A stretch of DNA of 35,768 nt, taken from an uncultured Clostridia bacterium. Lineage in GTDB: Bacteria; Bacillota; Clostridia; Oscillospirales; Ruminococcaceae. The notes beneath the pieces are model-generated. The model saw only the letters and a list, made by a program, of their open reading frames with translations, was not told where the DNA came from and ran no database searches. The position numbers were made by a program, and so were the translations under genes. Positions 1 to 7,931 of the stretch are shown piece by piece. Positions within the stretch are counted from its first letter, which is position 1. Each line of letters begins with the position of its first letter. Location: NCBI GenBank assembly GCA_944386455.1, contig CALXBC010000026.1, positions 1-35,768 on the forward strand. Reading direction: 5' to 3'.

Positions 1-102
1 GTGTTGTGTTTTCTTTGCAGAAACATTATACCACTGTTTGGCTCGGTGCCTCAATTTTCATTTAACTTAACAATACGATATTAGCTTTAAGGAGGAATTG
101 TC

Positions 103-2685
103 ATGAAAGTTTTCGTCATTGGCGGAGTCGCCGCCGGAACCAAAACTGCGGCCAAGCTGAAACGGGTAGACCGCAGCATCGACGTCACTATCATCACAAA
201 GGACGCAGATATTTCCTATGCCGGCTGCGGACTGCCGTACTATGTCGGCGGACTGATTGAAAGCCGGGATGAGCTGATTGTCAACACTCCCCAGAAATAC
301 GCCGCCCTGACAGGCGTGACTGTACTGACCGGACGGGAAGCGGTCTCTCTCGACAGTGAGGCCAAGAGCATCACTGCAAAAAATCTCGAAAACGGAGAAA
401 GTGAAGTATATCACTATGACGCCTGCGTGATTGCAACAGGCGCATCTTCTATCATGCCGCCTCTCCCCGGGATCGGCCTCAAGGGCGTATTCAAGATGCG
501 CACTCCTGACGATGCGATCACCCTGCGCAGCTACATAAAGGAAAATGACGTCAAACGGGCAGTCGTCGCAGGCGGCGGATTTATCGGCCTGGAGGTTGCA
601 GAGAATCTGAAGCAGCAGGGCGTCTCCGTAACAGTGGTGGATCTTGCCAGTCAGATCATGCCAAATGTATTTGATCCCGAAATGGCCAATTACGCCAAAA
701 AGCATCTTCAGAAAAACGGCATCCGCATTATAACCGGAACCGCGCTGGAAGAAATTTCCGGTGAGGAGCATGTAACGGCTGTCAAAACCAGCGCCGGTAT
801 CATATCTGCCGATCTGGTCGTGATGTCAGTCGGCATCCGCCCAAACACAGCGTTTCTGGCCGACAGCGGAATCGAGATGTTCAAAGGAACAATCGTCACC
901 GACGAGCAGCTTCGCACCAATCTCCCGGATGTATATGCGGCCGGAGACTGCGCCATGGTAAAAAACCGCATTACCGGAAAGCCGCAGTGGTCTGCCATGG
1001 GCTCCTCTGCAAATTATGAAGGAAGAACGCTTGCTCAGATCATCGGCGGGCAGAATCGCTCTTATCCCGGCGTGTTGGGAACCGGAGTCGTCAAGCTCCC
1101 CGGCCTGAATGCCGCCAGAACCGGACTGACCGAGCAGCAGGCAAAGGACGCCGGTTACGATGTCGAAACCGTACTGGCAGTTACCGACGACAAGGCACAT
1201 TACTATCCGGATGCCGCTTATTTCATTACGAAGCTGATTGCAGACAAAAGCAGTCACCGTCTTTTGGGCGCACAGGTATTCGGTCCCGGTGCCGTGGATA
1301 AAATGATCGACATTGCGGTAACAGGGATATCCCTCGAAGCACGGCTGGAAGACTTTGAGAATATGGATCTCGCCTACGCTCCTCCATTTTCCACAGCGAT
1401 TCATCCGTTTGTACAAGCTGTATATATTCTTTTGAATAAACTAAACGGAGATTTTGTCAGCATGACGCCGGCTGAATATGCCGCAGGAAAGGCTAAGGGC
1501 TGCCGTATCATCGACGTTGCTCCAAAGCCTTCCATACCCGGAGCCACCTTTGTGGATCTGACCAAGGTCAACGGTGAAATCGAAGGGATCGGGAAGGATG
1601 AAAAGCTGCTGTTGGTCTGTGTCCGGGCAAAACGGGCCTATTTCCTGCAAAATCGAATGCGGTACTATGGTTATACCAACACTGTCGTGCTGGAAGGCGC
1701 CACTACCTTCAATGATGTCAAAGTGGACGGCGTCAAATATACGGTTTCGCCCGCTGACATCACCAGAGTCAAAGCGCTGGGATTCTTACAGGACAAACGG
1801 ACTGCGGACTGCTTTAATGGGCGTGTGATCACCCGCAACGGAAAAATCACAGCCGAAGAAAGCCGTGTCATTTCAGAGGCGGCGGAGCGGTTCGGAAGCG
1901 GTGAGATCACCATGACCTCCCGCCTGACCATGGAGATCCAGGGCGTTCCTTATGAGAACATTGAGCCTTTGCGGGACTTTCTTGCCCAAGCCGGGCTGGA
2001 AACCGGCGGGACGGGCTCTAAAGTCCGTCCGGTCGTATCCTGTAAAGGGACGACCTGCCAATACGGCCTGATCGACACCTTTGCCCTTTCGGAGGAAATC
2101 CATGAACGGTTTTACCACGGCTATGCAGACGTCAAGCTGCCGCATAAGTTCAAAATCGCGGTGGGCGGATGTCCCAATAACTGCGTCAAGCCAGACTTAA
2201 ATGATCTTGGCATCATCGGCCAGCTGGTTCCGGAAATCAATCTGGACAAATGCCGCGGCTGCAAGGTGTGTCAGGTGGAAAAAGGGTGTCCGATTCATGC
2301 TGCAGGGCTGGTGGATGGAAAGCTTGCCATTGATGCATCTGCCTGTAATCACTGCGGACGCTGTATCAAAATGTGTCCGTTCGACGCGGTCGAGGGCTAT
2401 ACACACGGATACAAAATTGTCATCGGCGGGCGCTGGGGCAAAAAGGTCGCGCAGGGGCACGCCCTTGACCGCATCTTCACGGATAAAGAGGAAGTCCTAG
2501 AGGTCGTCGAAAAGGCTATTTTACTCTTCCGGGAGCAGGGAGAAACCGGGGAACGGTTTTCAGATACCATCGCGCGGCTCGGCTTTGAAAATGTCCAGAA
2601 GCAATTGCTCGGTCATGAATTACTCGAACGGAAGCAGCAAAATCTCGCTGCCCAAAAGCATTTGAAGGGCGGTGCCACCTGCTGA
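103..2685 (+). CDS. Fused FAD oxidoreductase / rhodanese / siroheme-type reductase
   Basis: An 860-residue multidomain protein. Residues 1-440 are a pyridine nucleotide-disulfide oxidoreductase of the CoA-disulfide reductase/NADH oxidase type, with an N-terminal FAD-binding GGVAAG, the redox cysteine C42 in SYAGCGLPYYVGG, a second dinucleotide-binding GGGFIGLE and the FAD motif VYAAGDCA. Residues about 455-540 form a rhodanese-like domain with C506 in the CVRAKR loop. Residues about 550-715 resemble a nitrite/sulfite reductase half, with C647-x4-C652 and C690-x3-C694 as candidate siroheme/4Fe-4S ligands. Two 4Fe-4S clusters follow (C717, C720, C723, C729 and C748, C751, C754, C758). It probably moves electrons from NAD(P)H to a sulfur or nitrogen oxyanion or persulfide; the substrate is unknown. 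The start is set by AAGGAGG at about 89-97. An iron/cobalamin-type transporter follows after 24 bp, probably in one operon. Confidence 0.88.
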   Translation: MKVFVIGGVAAGTKTAAKLKRVDRSIDVTIITKDADISYAGCGLPYYVGGLIESRDELIVNTPQKYAALTGVTVLTGREAVSLDSEAKSITAKNLENGESEVYHYDACVIATGASSIMPPLPGIGLKGVFKMRTPDDAITLRSYIKENDVKRAVVAGGGFIGLEVAENLKQQGVSVTVVDLASQIMPNVFDPEMANYAKKHLQKNGIRIITGTALEEISGEEHVTAVKTSAGIISADLVVMSVGIRPNTAFLADSGIEMFKGTIVTDEQLRTNLPDVYAAGDCAMVKNRITGKPQWSAMGSSANYEGRTLAQIIGGQNRSYPGVLGTGVVKLPGLNAARTGLTEQQAKDAGYDVETVLAVTDDKAHYYPDAAYFITKLIADKSSHRLLGAQVFGPGAVDKMIDIAVTGISLEARLEDFENMDLAYAPPFSTAIHPFVQAVYILLNKLNGDFVSMTPAEYAAGKAKGCRIIDVAPKPSIPGATFVDLTKVNGEIEGIGKDEKLLLVCVRAKRAYFLQNRMRYYGYTNTVVLEGATTFNDVKVDGVKYTVSPADITRVKALGFLQDKRTADCFNGRVITRNGKITAEESRVISEAAERFGSGEITMTSRLTMEIQGVPYENIEPLRDFLAQAGLETGGTGSKVRPVVSCKGTTCQYGLIDTFALSEEIHERFYHGYADVKLPHKFKIAVGGCPNNCVKPDLNDLGIIGQLVPEINLDKCRGCKVCQVEKGCPIHAAGLVDGKLAIDASACNHCGRCIKMCPFDAVEGYTHGYKIVIGGRWGKKVAQGHALDRIFTDKEEVLEVVEKAILLFREQGETGERFSDTIARLGFENVQKQLLGHELLERKQQNLAAQKHLKGGATC

Positions 2686-2709
2686 TCATAAAGAAAGGCT
2701 GTTTATTTC

Positions 2710-3708
2710 ATGATGAAACGCAAATACAGTTTTCTTTTTCTTACGCTTTTGATTTGTCTGATTTTCCTTGCCGGCTGCTCTGCCAGGCAAATGGATCAGC
2801 ATCCGTTGGTCTCCGGCTCTCAGAGCTATACCTTCACCGACAGTGCAGGGGTCAGTCTGACGGTGAAACAGCCGCCTCAGCGGGTAGCTGTGCTGTTTTC
2901 TTCCTTTGCAGAGATTTGGCAGACGGCCGGCGGCACCGTTGCAGTCACCGTCGGAGAGACTGTTGAGCGTGGTCTTGTCAAGGAGGCAGACGTGAAACTG
3001 GTGGACGGCGGTGCAGGAAAAACGATCGATACGGAGCTGCTGCTGTCTTATGCACCCGACTTTGTGATCTGCTCCATGGATATTAAGGCTCAGGCTGAGA
3101 CAGCAGAGCTGCTCAATCAAAACGGAATCCCGTCTGCCCAGTTTGTGGTAGAGTCCGTTGACGATTATCTGAAGATGCTGAAAATCTGTACAGACATTAC
3201 CCAAAACCGGGAAGCATACCAGACAGCCGGAACGGAAATGAAAGCACGGGTTGCACAGATTTTGGCAGAAGCCAAACAAAAATCAGGAGAGGAAAAAAAG
3301 GAGATTCTCTTTATCCGTGCAGGCACCAAATACAGTTCAACCAAAGCCAAAACCAAGGACGACAACTTCGTCTGCAAAATGCTGGACGAGCTGGGAACCT
3401 ATAACATTGCAGAAAACGCGCCGGTTTTGCTGGACGGACTGAGCATGGAAGAGATTCTCAAATGTGACCCGGATTTTATTTTTATTACGACCATGGGAGA
3501 TGAGGACGCGGCCAAGGCCTATATGAACAGCCAGCTGGAGAGACCTGAATGGCAGGGACTGACCGCAGTAAAAAACCAGCAGTATGCCTATCTGCCGAAA
3601 GAACTGTTCCATTTCAAGCCGAATGCCCGATGGGACGAGGCCTATCAGTATTTATCGGATCTGCTTTACCCTGATCCGGCAGGTGATTCAAATGTCACAG
3701 AAAAATAG
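2710..3708 (+). CDS. ABC importer substrate-binding lipoprotein (iron/siderophore/cobalamin type)
   Basis: 332 residues with a lipoprotein signal peptide: Lys/Arg start, hydrophobic core and lipobox FLAGC, so the mature protein begins at a lipidated cysteine near residue 22. The fold is of the FepB/FhuD/BtuF class, shown by the early PPQRVAVLFSSFAEIW segment, the middle stretch DGGAGKTIDTELLLSYAPDFVI, and the C-terminal ILKCDPDFIFITTMGD. These proteins capture Fe-siderophore, haem or cobalamin outside the membrane and deliver it to a FecCD permease. The permease gene overlaps its 3' end (start 3692, stop of this gene 3708), which implies translational coupling. The ligand cannot be read from sequence. 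The siroheme/Fe-S enzyme upstream makes iron, haem or a related tetrapyrrole a reasonable guess only. Confidence 0.87.
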   Translation: MMKRKYSFLFLTLLICLIFLAGCSARQMDQHPLVSGSQSYTFTDSAGVSLTVKQPPQRVAVLFSSFAEIWQTAGGTVAVTVGETVERGLVKEADVKLVDGGAGKTIDTELLLSYAPDFVICSMDIKAQAETAELLNQNGIPSAQFVVESVDDYLKMLKICTDITQNREAYQTAGTEMKARVAQILAEAKQKSGEEKKEILFIRAGTKYSSTKAKTKDDNFVCKMLDELGTYNIAENAPVLLDGLSMEEILKCDPDFIFITTMGDEDAAKAYMNSQLERPEWQGLTAVKNQQYAYLPKELFHFKPNARWDEAYQYLSDLLYPDPAGDSNVTEK

Positions 3709-4726
3709 CCTGATGCATGCCGGCCGGTTAAAACAACCCTATCGTCTGAGAAACAGCTTTTTGATCGTTTGCCTGTTTTTGCTGGTTTTGTTGTCGGCAA
3801 TCGTTGGGCTCGGATTCGGCAGCGCGGGACTTGGGTTCGACGAATTATTCGGCGGCCTGCTCCAACGGGTCGGATATGAACAGGAGACGACCATCATATA
3901 TGCCGTACGCCTGCCGCGTGTGCTGGCGGGACTGATTGCCGGAGTCGGTCTTTCCGTCTCAGGTGTTCTGCTCCAGACCGTCACAAACAATGCGCTCGCC
4001 AGCCCAAACATTATTGGCGTAAACGCGGGAGCTGGTTTTGCAGTCATTTTATTTTTGTTTTTCTTTCCAATGTCCTATACCATGCTGCCCTTTGCCGCTT
4101 TTTTCGGCGCATTTTTGACCACGCTGCTGATATTGGCCGTCTCCCATCGCATGAACTCCTCCAAAATGACGGTGATTCTGGCGGGGATTGCCTTTACTGC
4201 CATTCTCAACGCCGGAATTTCCTTTTTCTCCCTGTTGGATCCCGACGTCTTTACCTCTTATCGTTATTTTTCGGTCGGCGGCTTTTCCGGCGTCGGATTG
4301 ACAGAAACAGGGGTTCCTGCTGTCATGGTTCTTGTCTGTCTGATTCTGTCTATGCTAATATCCCGCCGTGTCAATTTGCTTTGTCTGGGAGACAGTATGG
4401 CGGCCTCTCTGGGCGTTCGGGTCAACCGCCTGCGGATATTTTGCCTGATCCTAGCCAGTGCATCCGCTGCTGCCGTTGTATCTATCGCCGGACTGCTGGG
4501 GTTTGTCGGGCTGATCGTCCCCCATATCGCACGCAGGCTGGTCGGTTCCGATGTTCGCTGGCTGCTTCCGGTTTCTGCGCTGACCGGCGCTGCGCTGGTG
4601 GTTTTGTCCGATATGCTGGGGCGGGTGCTGTTTGCCCCGACTGAGCTTCCGGTCGGTATTATTTTGTCACTGCTCGGCGCGCCATTTTTCTTTTTCCTGC
4701 TGTTGAAACGAAAGACGGATGTCTAA
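3692..4726 (+). CDS. FecCD-family ABC transporter permease
   Basis: About 344 residues with roughly nine to ten hydrophobic helices. Family hallmarks are RLPRVLAGLIAGVGLSVSG near the N-terminus, ASPNIIGVNAGAGFAV, and the cytoplasmic coupling region with VGLIVPHIARRLVGSDVR near the C-terminus. It forms the membrane channel of an iron/siderophore/cobalamin importer together with the upstream binding protein. I chose ATG 3692 because AGGTGA lies 5 nt upstream; the longer in-frame reading from 3584 would overlap the binding-protein gene and adds non-family sequence. No ATP-binding subunit gene follows, and the remains of a terminator begin directly after the stop codon, so the ATPase must be encoded elsewhere or shared. 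Confidence 0.88.
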   Translation: MSQKNSLMHAGRLKQPYRLRNSFLIVCLFLLVLLSAIVGLGFGSAGLGFDELFGGLLQRVGYEQETTIIYAVRLPRVLAGLIAGVGLSVSGVLLQTVTNNALASPNIIGVNAGAGFAVILFLFFFPMSYTMLPFAAFFGAFLTTLLILAVSHRMNSSKMTVILAGIAFTAILNAGISFFSLLDPDVFTSYRYFSVGGFSGVGLTETGVPAVMVLVCLILSMLISRRVNLLCLGDSMAASLGVRVNRLRIFCLILASASAAAVVSIAGLLGFVGLIVPHIARRLVGSDVRWLLPVSALTGAALVVLSDMLGRVLFAPTELPVGIILSLLGAPFFFFLLLKRKTDV

Positions 4727-4745
4727 AAAATCCCCCTGTTTTACT

Positions 4746-4770
4746 TGAACCGAACCAATTTGTACGGACA
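4746..4770 (+). repeat. IS left terminal inverted repeat
   Basis: Starts TGAACCGAACCA and shares CGGACA at positions 20-25 with the other end; 20 of 25 positions match the complement of 6000-6024. Confidence 0.85.
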
Positions 4771-4804
4771 GTACAAAAAGACCCCTAAGTAGGAAATATT
4801 TAGT

Positions 4805-5662
4805 TTAAGCGGAGTGGCGCAGCGTCAGCGGCGCGACTCCTGTCTTTATCTGGATGCGCTCGTGGTTATAAAAATGGATGTAGCTATCAATCATGTCATT
4901 GGCTTCTTGGAATGACTGCGGTTTGTGCCGGTAGATGCATTCTGTTTTCAATATTGAGAAAAAATTTTCTGCCATTGCGTTATCATAAGGGTTTCCTCTT
5001 CTTGACATTGACGGTGTTATGCCGTAAGATTGAGTTAGCTTGAAGTATGCTTGTGATGTGTATTGAAAGCCTTGGTCGCTGTGGAGCTGCAACTCTGCAG
5101 CGATCTTCTTTTTCTCTTTCTTCATAGCTAACCGGATAGTATCCAGAACCAGGTTGACTGTTTGCTGTGTAGCTGTCTTGTAGGCCACGATGCTGTTGTC
5201 GTACAGATCTCGAATCATAGACAGATACAGCACGCCTTCCTTGGTGTGGATATATGAAATATCGGTGACCCATTTGGTATTTGACGAAGCTGCGTGGAAT
5301 TGTCTGTTCAGCAGATTCTGGTATCTGTGTACCTGTTGTCCTAAATTATGCCATTTCCGTTTTCTCCGTATTTCAGACAGTATTCCATACTTTTTCATCA
5401 CTCTTAATACGGTTTTAGGATTACGGTGGATACCCTGGCTATCCAACCACAGTTGCATCCGGCGATAACCATAGGTCTGGTGACATCGATCTTGCTGTTG
5501 TCTGAGCATACTTGCCAGAGGGGCATCCTTCTCGGGCTGTCCGTTTTTCTTTGCGTAGTCATAGTAACCGCTTCTTGACACTCCAAAGAACTGACACATT
5601 ACGGATACCGGATATTTCTTGCGATGACGGTAAATGACTTCGTACTTATACTTCGGCTTCAC
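4805..5662 (-). CDS. IS3-family transposase OrfB (DDE integrase domain)
   Basis: 285 residues. The N-terminal part has the HTH_21-like segment of the family (VMCQFFGVSRSGYYDY). The rve integrase core carries the catalytic triad: D in WVTDISYIH, D in LHSDQGFQYTS, and E in NAMAENFFSILKTE. The C-terminal YNHERIQIKTGVAPL is also typical. Together with OrfA it catalyses excision and insertion of the element. The start is GTG (5662-5660), which overlaps the OrfA stop in the string ATGTGA. Family members usually make an OrfAB fusion by -1 frameshifting, but no A-rich slippery heptamer is visible near the overlap, so termination-reinitiation coupling is possible here. Confidence 0.93.
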   Translation of the reverse strand: MKPKYKYEVIYRHRKKYPVSVMCQFFGVSRSGYYDYAKKNGQPEKDAPLASMLRQQQDRCHQTYGYRRMQLWLDSQGIHRNPKTVLRVMKKYGILSEIRRKRKWHNLGQQVHRYQNLLNRQFHAASSNTKWVTDISYIHTKEGVLYLSMIRDLYDNSIVAYKTATQQTVNLVLDTIRLAMKKEKKKIAAELQLHSDQGFQYTSQAYFKLTQSYGITPSMSRRGNPYDNAMAENFFSILKTECIYRHKPQSFQEANDMIDSYIHFYNHERIQIKTGVAPLTLRHSA

Positions 5663-5943
5663 ATCCCTTCTGTGAGCGAGAGAAAATCCCGCAGCAGCTC
5701 GTTTTCCATCTTCAAGCGCTTGTTCTCATACTTGTATTCCTGTAAGGTCTTGGCCGGTTTACGTCCTCTTGGCTTTGGAACCCCATTCTTCGCCTTCCTA
5801 CGCTCCCGTTTCAGTAATTCGTGAATTGGACGCTTACCTTCGAGCCCCAGTTCTTCTTCCACTTCTCGCTGGCTCATGCCGGCTTCCAGCATCTGATGAA
5901 TCTGTGGTAATAATACTCTTATTTTCTGATATCTTCTTGCCAT
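5659..5943 (-). CDS. IS3-family OrfA (DNA-binding helix-turn-helix protein)
   Basis: 94 residues with an N-terminal helix-turn-helix (MLEAGMSQREVEEELGL) and a C-terminal stretch rich in Lys, Glu and Leu (EYKYENKRLKMENELLRDF) resembling the leucine-zipper multimerisation helix of this family. It recognises the terminal repeats and acts with OrfB. ATG 5943 is preceded by GAGGGGG about 10 nt upstream. The stop TGA (5661-5659) overlaps the OrfB GTG by 4 nt. Confidence 0.9.
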   Translation of the reverse strand: MARRYQKIRVLLPQIHQMLEAGMSQREVEEELGLEGKRPIHELLKRERRKAKNGVPKPRGRKPAKTLQEYKYENKRLKMENELLRDFLSLTEGM

Positions 5944-5953
5944 AATACAATTA

Positions 5954-5987
5954 CCCCCTCAAGTAGTTATTATCCTACATGAGGGGG
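5954..5987 (-). promoter_or_regulatory. Hairpin covering the orfA ribosome binding site
   Basis: Arms 5954-5966 and 5975-5987 pair over 13 bp with one mismatch and an 8-nt loop. The 3' arm on the minus strand contains the orfA SD (GAGGGGG). Only transcripts entering from outside the IS would carry both arms; transcripts from the internal promoter start inside the hairpin and leave the SD free. This fits the known IS strategy against read-through expression of transposase. Confidence 0.55.
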
Positions 5988-5998
5988 TGTTTTGTCTA
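5969..5998 (-). promoter_or_regulatory. Transposase promoter candidate
   Basis: Minus strand: TAGACA (5998-5993), 18-nt spacer, GATAAT (5974-5969). Each hexamer is one base off the sigma-A consensus. Expected transcription start is near 5962, about 20 nt before the orfA ATG. Confidence 0.55.
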
Positions 5999-5999
5999 T

Positions 6000-6024
6000 T
6001 GTCCGTTTTTACTGGTTCGGTTCA
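6000..6024 (-). repeat. IS right terminal inverted repeat
   Basis: Read on the minus strand it starts TGAACCGAACCA and contains CGGACA, pairing with 4746-4770. It lies upstream of the transposase promoter. Confidence 0.85.
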
Positions 6025-6106
6025 ACTATAAAACAGGGGGATTTTTGCACGCTTTCGGAGCTTGCCGCATATGGATAAAACAAAGAATCAAAAAGGCGGC
6101 GAAAAA

Positions 6107-7180
6107 ATGATTACCATAAGCTTATGTATGATCGTCAAAAACGAGCAGGACACACTGGGGCGCTGCCTGGACAGCGCAAAGGGGATTGCGGACGAAATCA
6201 TTGTTGTGGATACCGGAAGCACCGACAGCACCAAGAAAATCGCCAGGCAATATACGCAGCAAATTTATGATTTTCCATGGAATGATGATTTCGCTGCAGC
6301 ACGTAATTTTTCTTTTTCCAAAGCGCAGATGGACTACTGTATGTGGCTGGATGCAGATGATGTGATTCTGCCGGCAGACCGGCTGGCACTGCTGGAGCTC
6401 AAGCAAACCCTTGATCCCCAAACCGATGTTGTCATGCTGAAGTATCATACCGCATTTGACAAAAACGGTGCTCCTCTCTATTCCTATTACAGGGAGCGGC
6501 TGCTGCGTCGTTCTGACGGATTTTTGTGGGAAGGACGGGTTCATGAGGTCATCACACCGCGGGGAAACATTTATTATTCGGACGCCGGCATCGCGCATAA
6601 AAAGCTGCGGCCGGGAGACCCTGACCGCAATCTGCGGATCTATGAAAAAATGCTTGCAGAAGGAAACCGGCTGGACCCCCGGCAGCAATTTTATTATGCA
6701 AGAGAGTTGGTCTTTCACAGACGCTGGCAGGACGCCAAAAACATATTAACCTGTTTTCTGGATGATGGACTGGGATGGATCGAGAACAACATTGACGCCT
6801 GCCGGCAGCTGGCAGCCTGCTGCCGTGCTCTGTGTGACGAAAAAGGAGAGCTTGACGCGCTGCTGCACAGCTTTTCCTACGATGTACCCCGAGCGGAGGT
6901 CTGCTGTGATATCGGGGAATATTTTCTGCGGCGGGAAGAATGGCGCACGGCGGCTTACTGGTATCAACGGGCTCTGGAATGTGAGCGCAGTGATGTTTCC
7001 GGAGGATTTGTGCTGCCAGACTGCTATGGTTACATTCCTGCGCTTCAGCTCTGTCTGTGCTGTCACAAATTGGGAAACCGTCAAAAAGCGATGGAATACA
7101 ATGAACTTGCCGGTCAGTTCAAGCCGGACTCCGAAGCATATCAATACAACAAACAGTATTTCAACGCAACATCAAAATAA
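6107..7180 (+). CDS. Family 2 glycosyltransferase with helical C-terminal region
   Basis: 357 residues from ATG 6107. The GT-A fold domain starts immediately (ITISLCMIVKNEQDTLGRCL), followed by EIIVVDTGSTDSTKKIA and the metal/nucleotide-sugar motif WLDADDVI. This start profile is typical of SunS/YtcC-type family 2 transferases. The second half (about residues 200-350) is rich in helices with TPR-like character, such as FYYARELVFHRRWQDAKNIL and WYQRALECE. There is no transmembrane segment, so it probably acts in the cytoplasm, on glycans or peptides not identifiable from sequence. Earlier starts (ATG 6071, TTG 6062) add residues before the conserved domain. The IS lies just upstream, so it may have lost or gained a promoter. 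Confidence 0.85.
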   Translation: MITISLCMIVKNEQDTLGRCLDSAKGIADEIIVVDTGSTDSTKKIARQYTQQIYDFPWNDDFAAARNFSFSKAQMDYCMWLDADDVILPADRLALLELKQTLDPQTDVVMLKYHTAFDKNGAPLYSYYRERLLRRSDGFLWEGRVHEVITPRGNIYYSDAGIAHKKLRPGDPDRNLRIYEKMLAEGNRLDPRQQFYYARELVFHRRWQDAKNILTCFLDDGLGWIENNIDACRQLAACCRALCDEKGELDALLHSFSYDVPRAEVCCDIGEYFLRREEWRTAAYWYQRALECERSDVSGGFVLPDCYGYIPALQLCLCCHKLGNRQKAMEYNELAGQFKPDSEAYQYNKQYFNATSK

Positions 7181-7220
7181 TACTTAAAACATCCGTCCTG
7201 ATACTCTCCTGTTTTTATAA

Positions 7221-7265
7221 AAGCGCCCGTACAAGGGCTTTTCAGCCGCTGTACGGGCGCTTTTT
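7221..7265. terminator. Bidirectional terminator between convergent genes
   Basis: Arms AAGCGCCCGTACA (7221-7233) and TGTACGGGCGCTT (7250-7262) form a perfect 13-bp stem with T tracts on both strands. It separates the glycosyltransferase from the convergent phosphotransacylase gene. Confidence 0.85.
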
Positions 7266-7266
7266 G

Positions 7267-7848
7267 TTATCCGATGGAGACGATTTCTCCCCCATCGTTT
7301 TTAAACGCATTTGCCGCATTGGATTCATCGGTGTCAATGTGCATTGCAAGTGCGAATTTCGGGCTGACCCGCACCACTACATCCCCAAAAATCAAAGAAC
7401 GCTCCGGTGTGTTCACCCGCACCCAGACAATGTCCTTATCTTTTACCGCAAATTCTTCTGCATCAGCAGGTGTCATGTGAATATGACGCTTTGCAACGAT
7501 CACACCCTCTGTAAGCTCGACCTCACCCGCAGGGCCGATCAGCTTGCACCCGGGGGTGCCTGCAATATCTCCTGATTCACGAATAACAGATGAAACGCCG
7601 AGCTTTCTGGCGTCAGTTGCAGAAATCTCCACCTGACACGCGGGACGCTCCGGCCCGAGGATGCTGACGTTTTTCAGTTCTCCTTTCGGCCCGACAATCG
7701 TGACCCGTTCTTCACAAGCAAACTGGCCCGGCTGGGACAGGTCCTTTTTATTCGTTAAGACAGCCCCTTTGCCAAAAAGAATTTCCAGCGCTTCCTTTGT
7801 CACATGGACGTGTCTGGCCGATGTTTCCACAATAAACTTTTTACTCAT
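7267..7848 (-). CDS. pduL: PduL-type phosphate acyltransferase
   Basis: 193 residues. PduL enzymes interconvert acyl-CoA and acyl-phosphate (propionyl or acetyl) and are unrelated to Pta. The two PduL half-domains are visible, each with a zinc-binding His pair: H13-x-H15 in ARHVHVTKEA and H122-x-H124 in AKRHIHMTPADA, with a further His in LAMHIDTDE (H170). There is no N-terminal encapsulation extension and no microcompartment gene nearby, so it is likely a free cytosolic enzyme that feeds ATP formation through acetate or propionate kinase; that kinase gene is not in the window. ATG 7848 is preceded by GGAGG; longer readings to 8016 lack family similarity. A strong promoter lies at 7903-7931. 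Confidence 0.9.
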   Translation of the reverse strand: MSKKFIVETSARHVHVTKEALEILFGKGAVLTNKKDLSQPGQFACEERVTIVGPKGELKNVSILGPERPACQVEISATDARKLGVSSVIRESGDIAGTPGCKLIGPAGEVELTEGVIVAKRHIHMTPADAEEFAVKDKDIVWVRVNTPERSLIFGDVVVRVSPKFALAMHIDTDESNAANAFKNDGGEIVSIG

Positions 7849-7902
7849 CGTTAAATTCCTCCAAAATATAACATATGGAAATAACAGTAACCTATCATCA
7901 AT

Positions 7903-7931
7903 ATTATAAAAAGGATTGGAACGGAAGTCAA
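7903..7931 (-). promoter_or_regulatory. Sigma-A-type promoter of pduL
   Basis: Minus strand: TTGACT (7931-7926), 17-nt spacer, TATAAT (7908-7903), about 50 nt before the pduL start codon. Confidence 0.75.

Larger units (their letters stand above)
4746..6024 (-). mobile_element. IS3-family insertion sequence, 1279 bp
   Basis: The element begins TGAACCGAACC and ends GGTTCGGTTCA, with imperfect 25-bp terminal inverted repeats that agree at 20 of 25 positions. It is flanked on both sides by the trinucleotide ACT (4743-4745 and 6025-6027), a 3-bp target duplication normal for this family. It carries orfA and orfB on the minus strand, together the usual IS3-family transposase. Ends, duplication and both reading frames are intact, so it may be active or a recent arrival. 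It sits in the loop of a former transcription terminator. Confidence 0.93.
4729..6046 (+). terminator. Rho-independent terminator split by the IS insertion
   Basis: The left arm AATCCCCCTGTTTTA (4729-4743) and right arm TAAAACAGGGGGATT (6029-6043, followed by T to 6046) are perfect reverse complements. Removing the IS and one copy of ACT joins them as a 15-bp stem with the 3-nt loop CTA and a U tail. This would have been the terminator of the oxidoreductase/transporter operon, whose stop codon ends 2 nt before the stem. In the present arrangement the arms are about 1.28 kb apart and cannot work as one hairpin. Confidence 0.8.
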
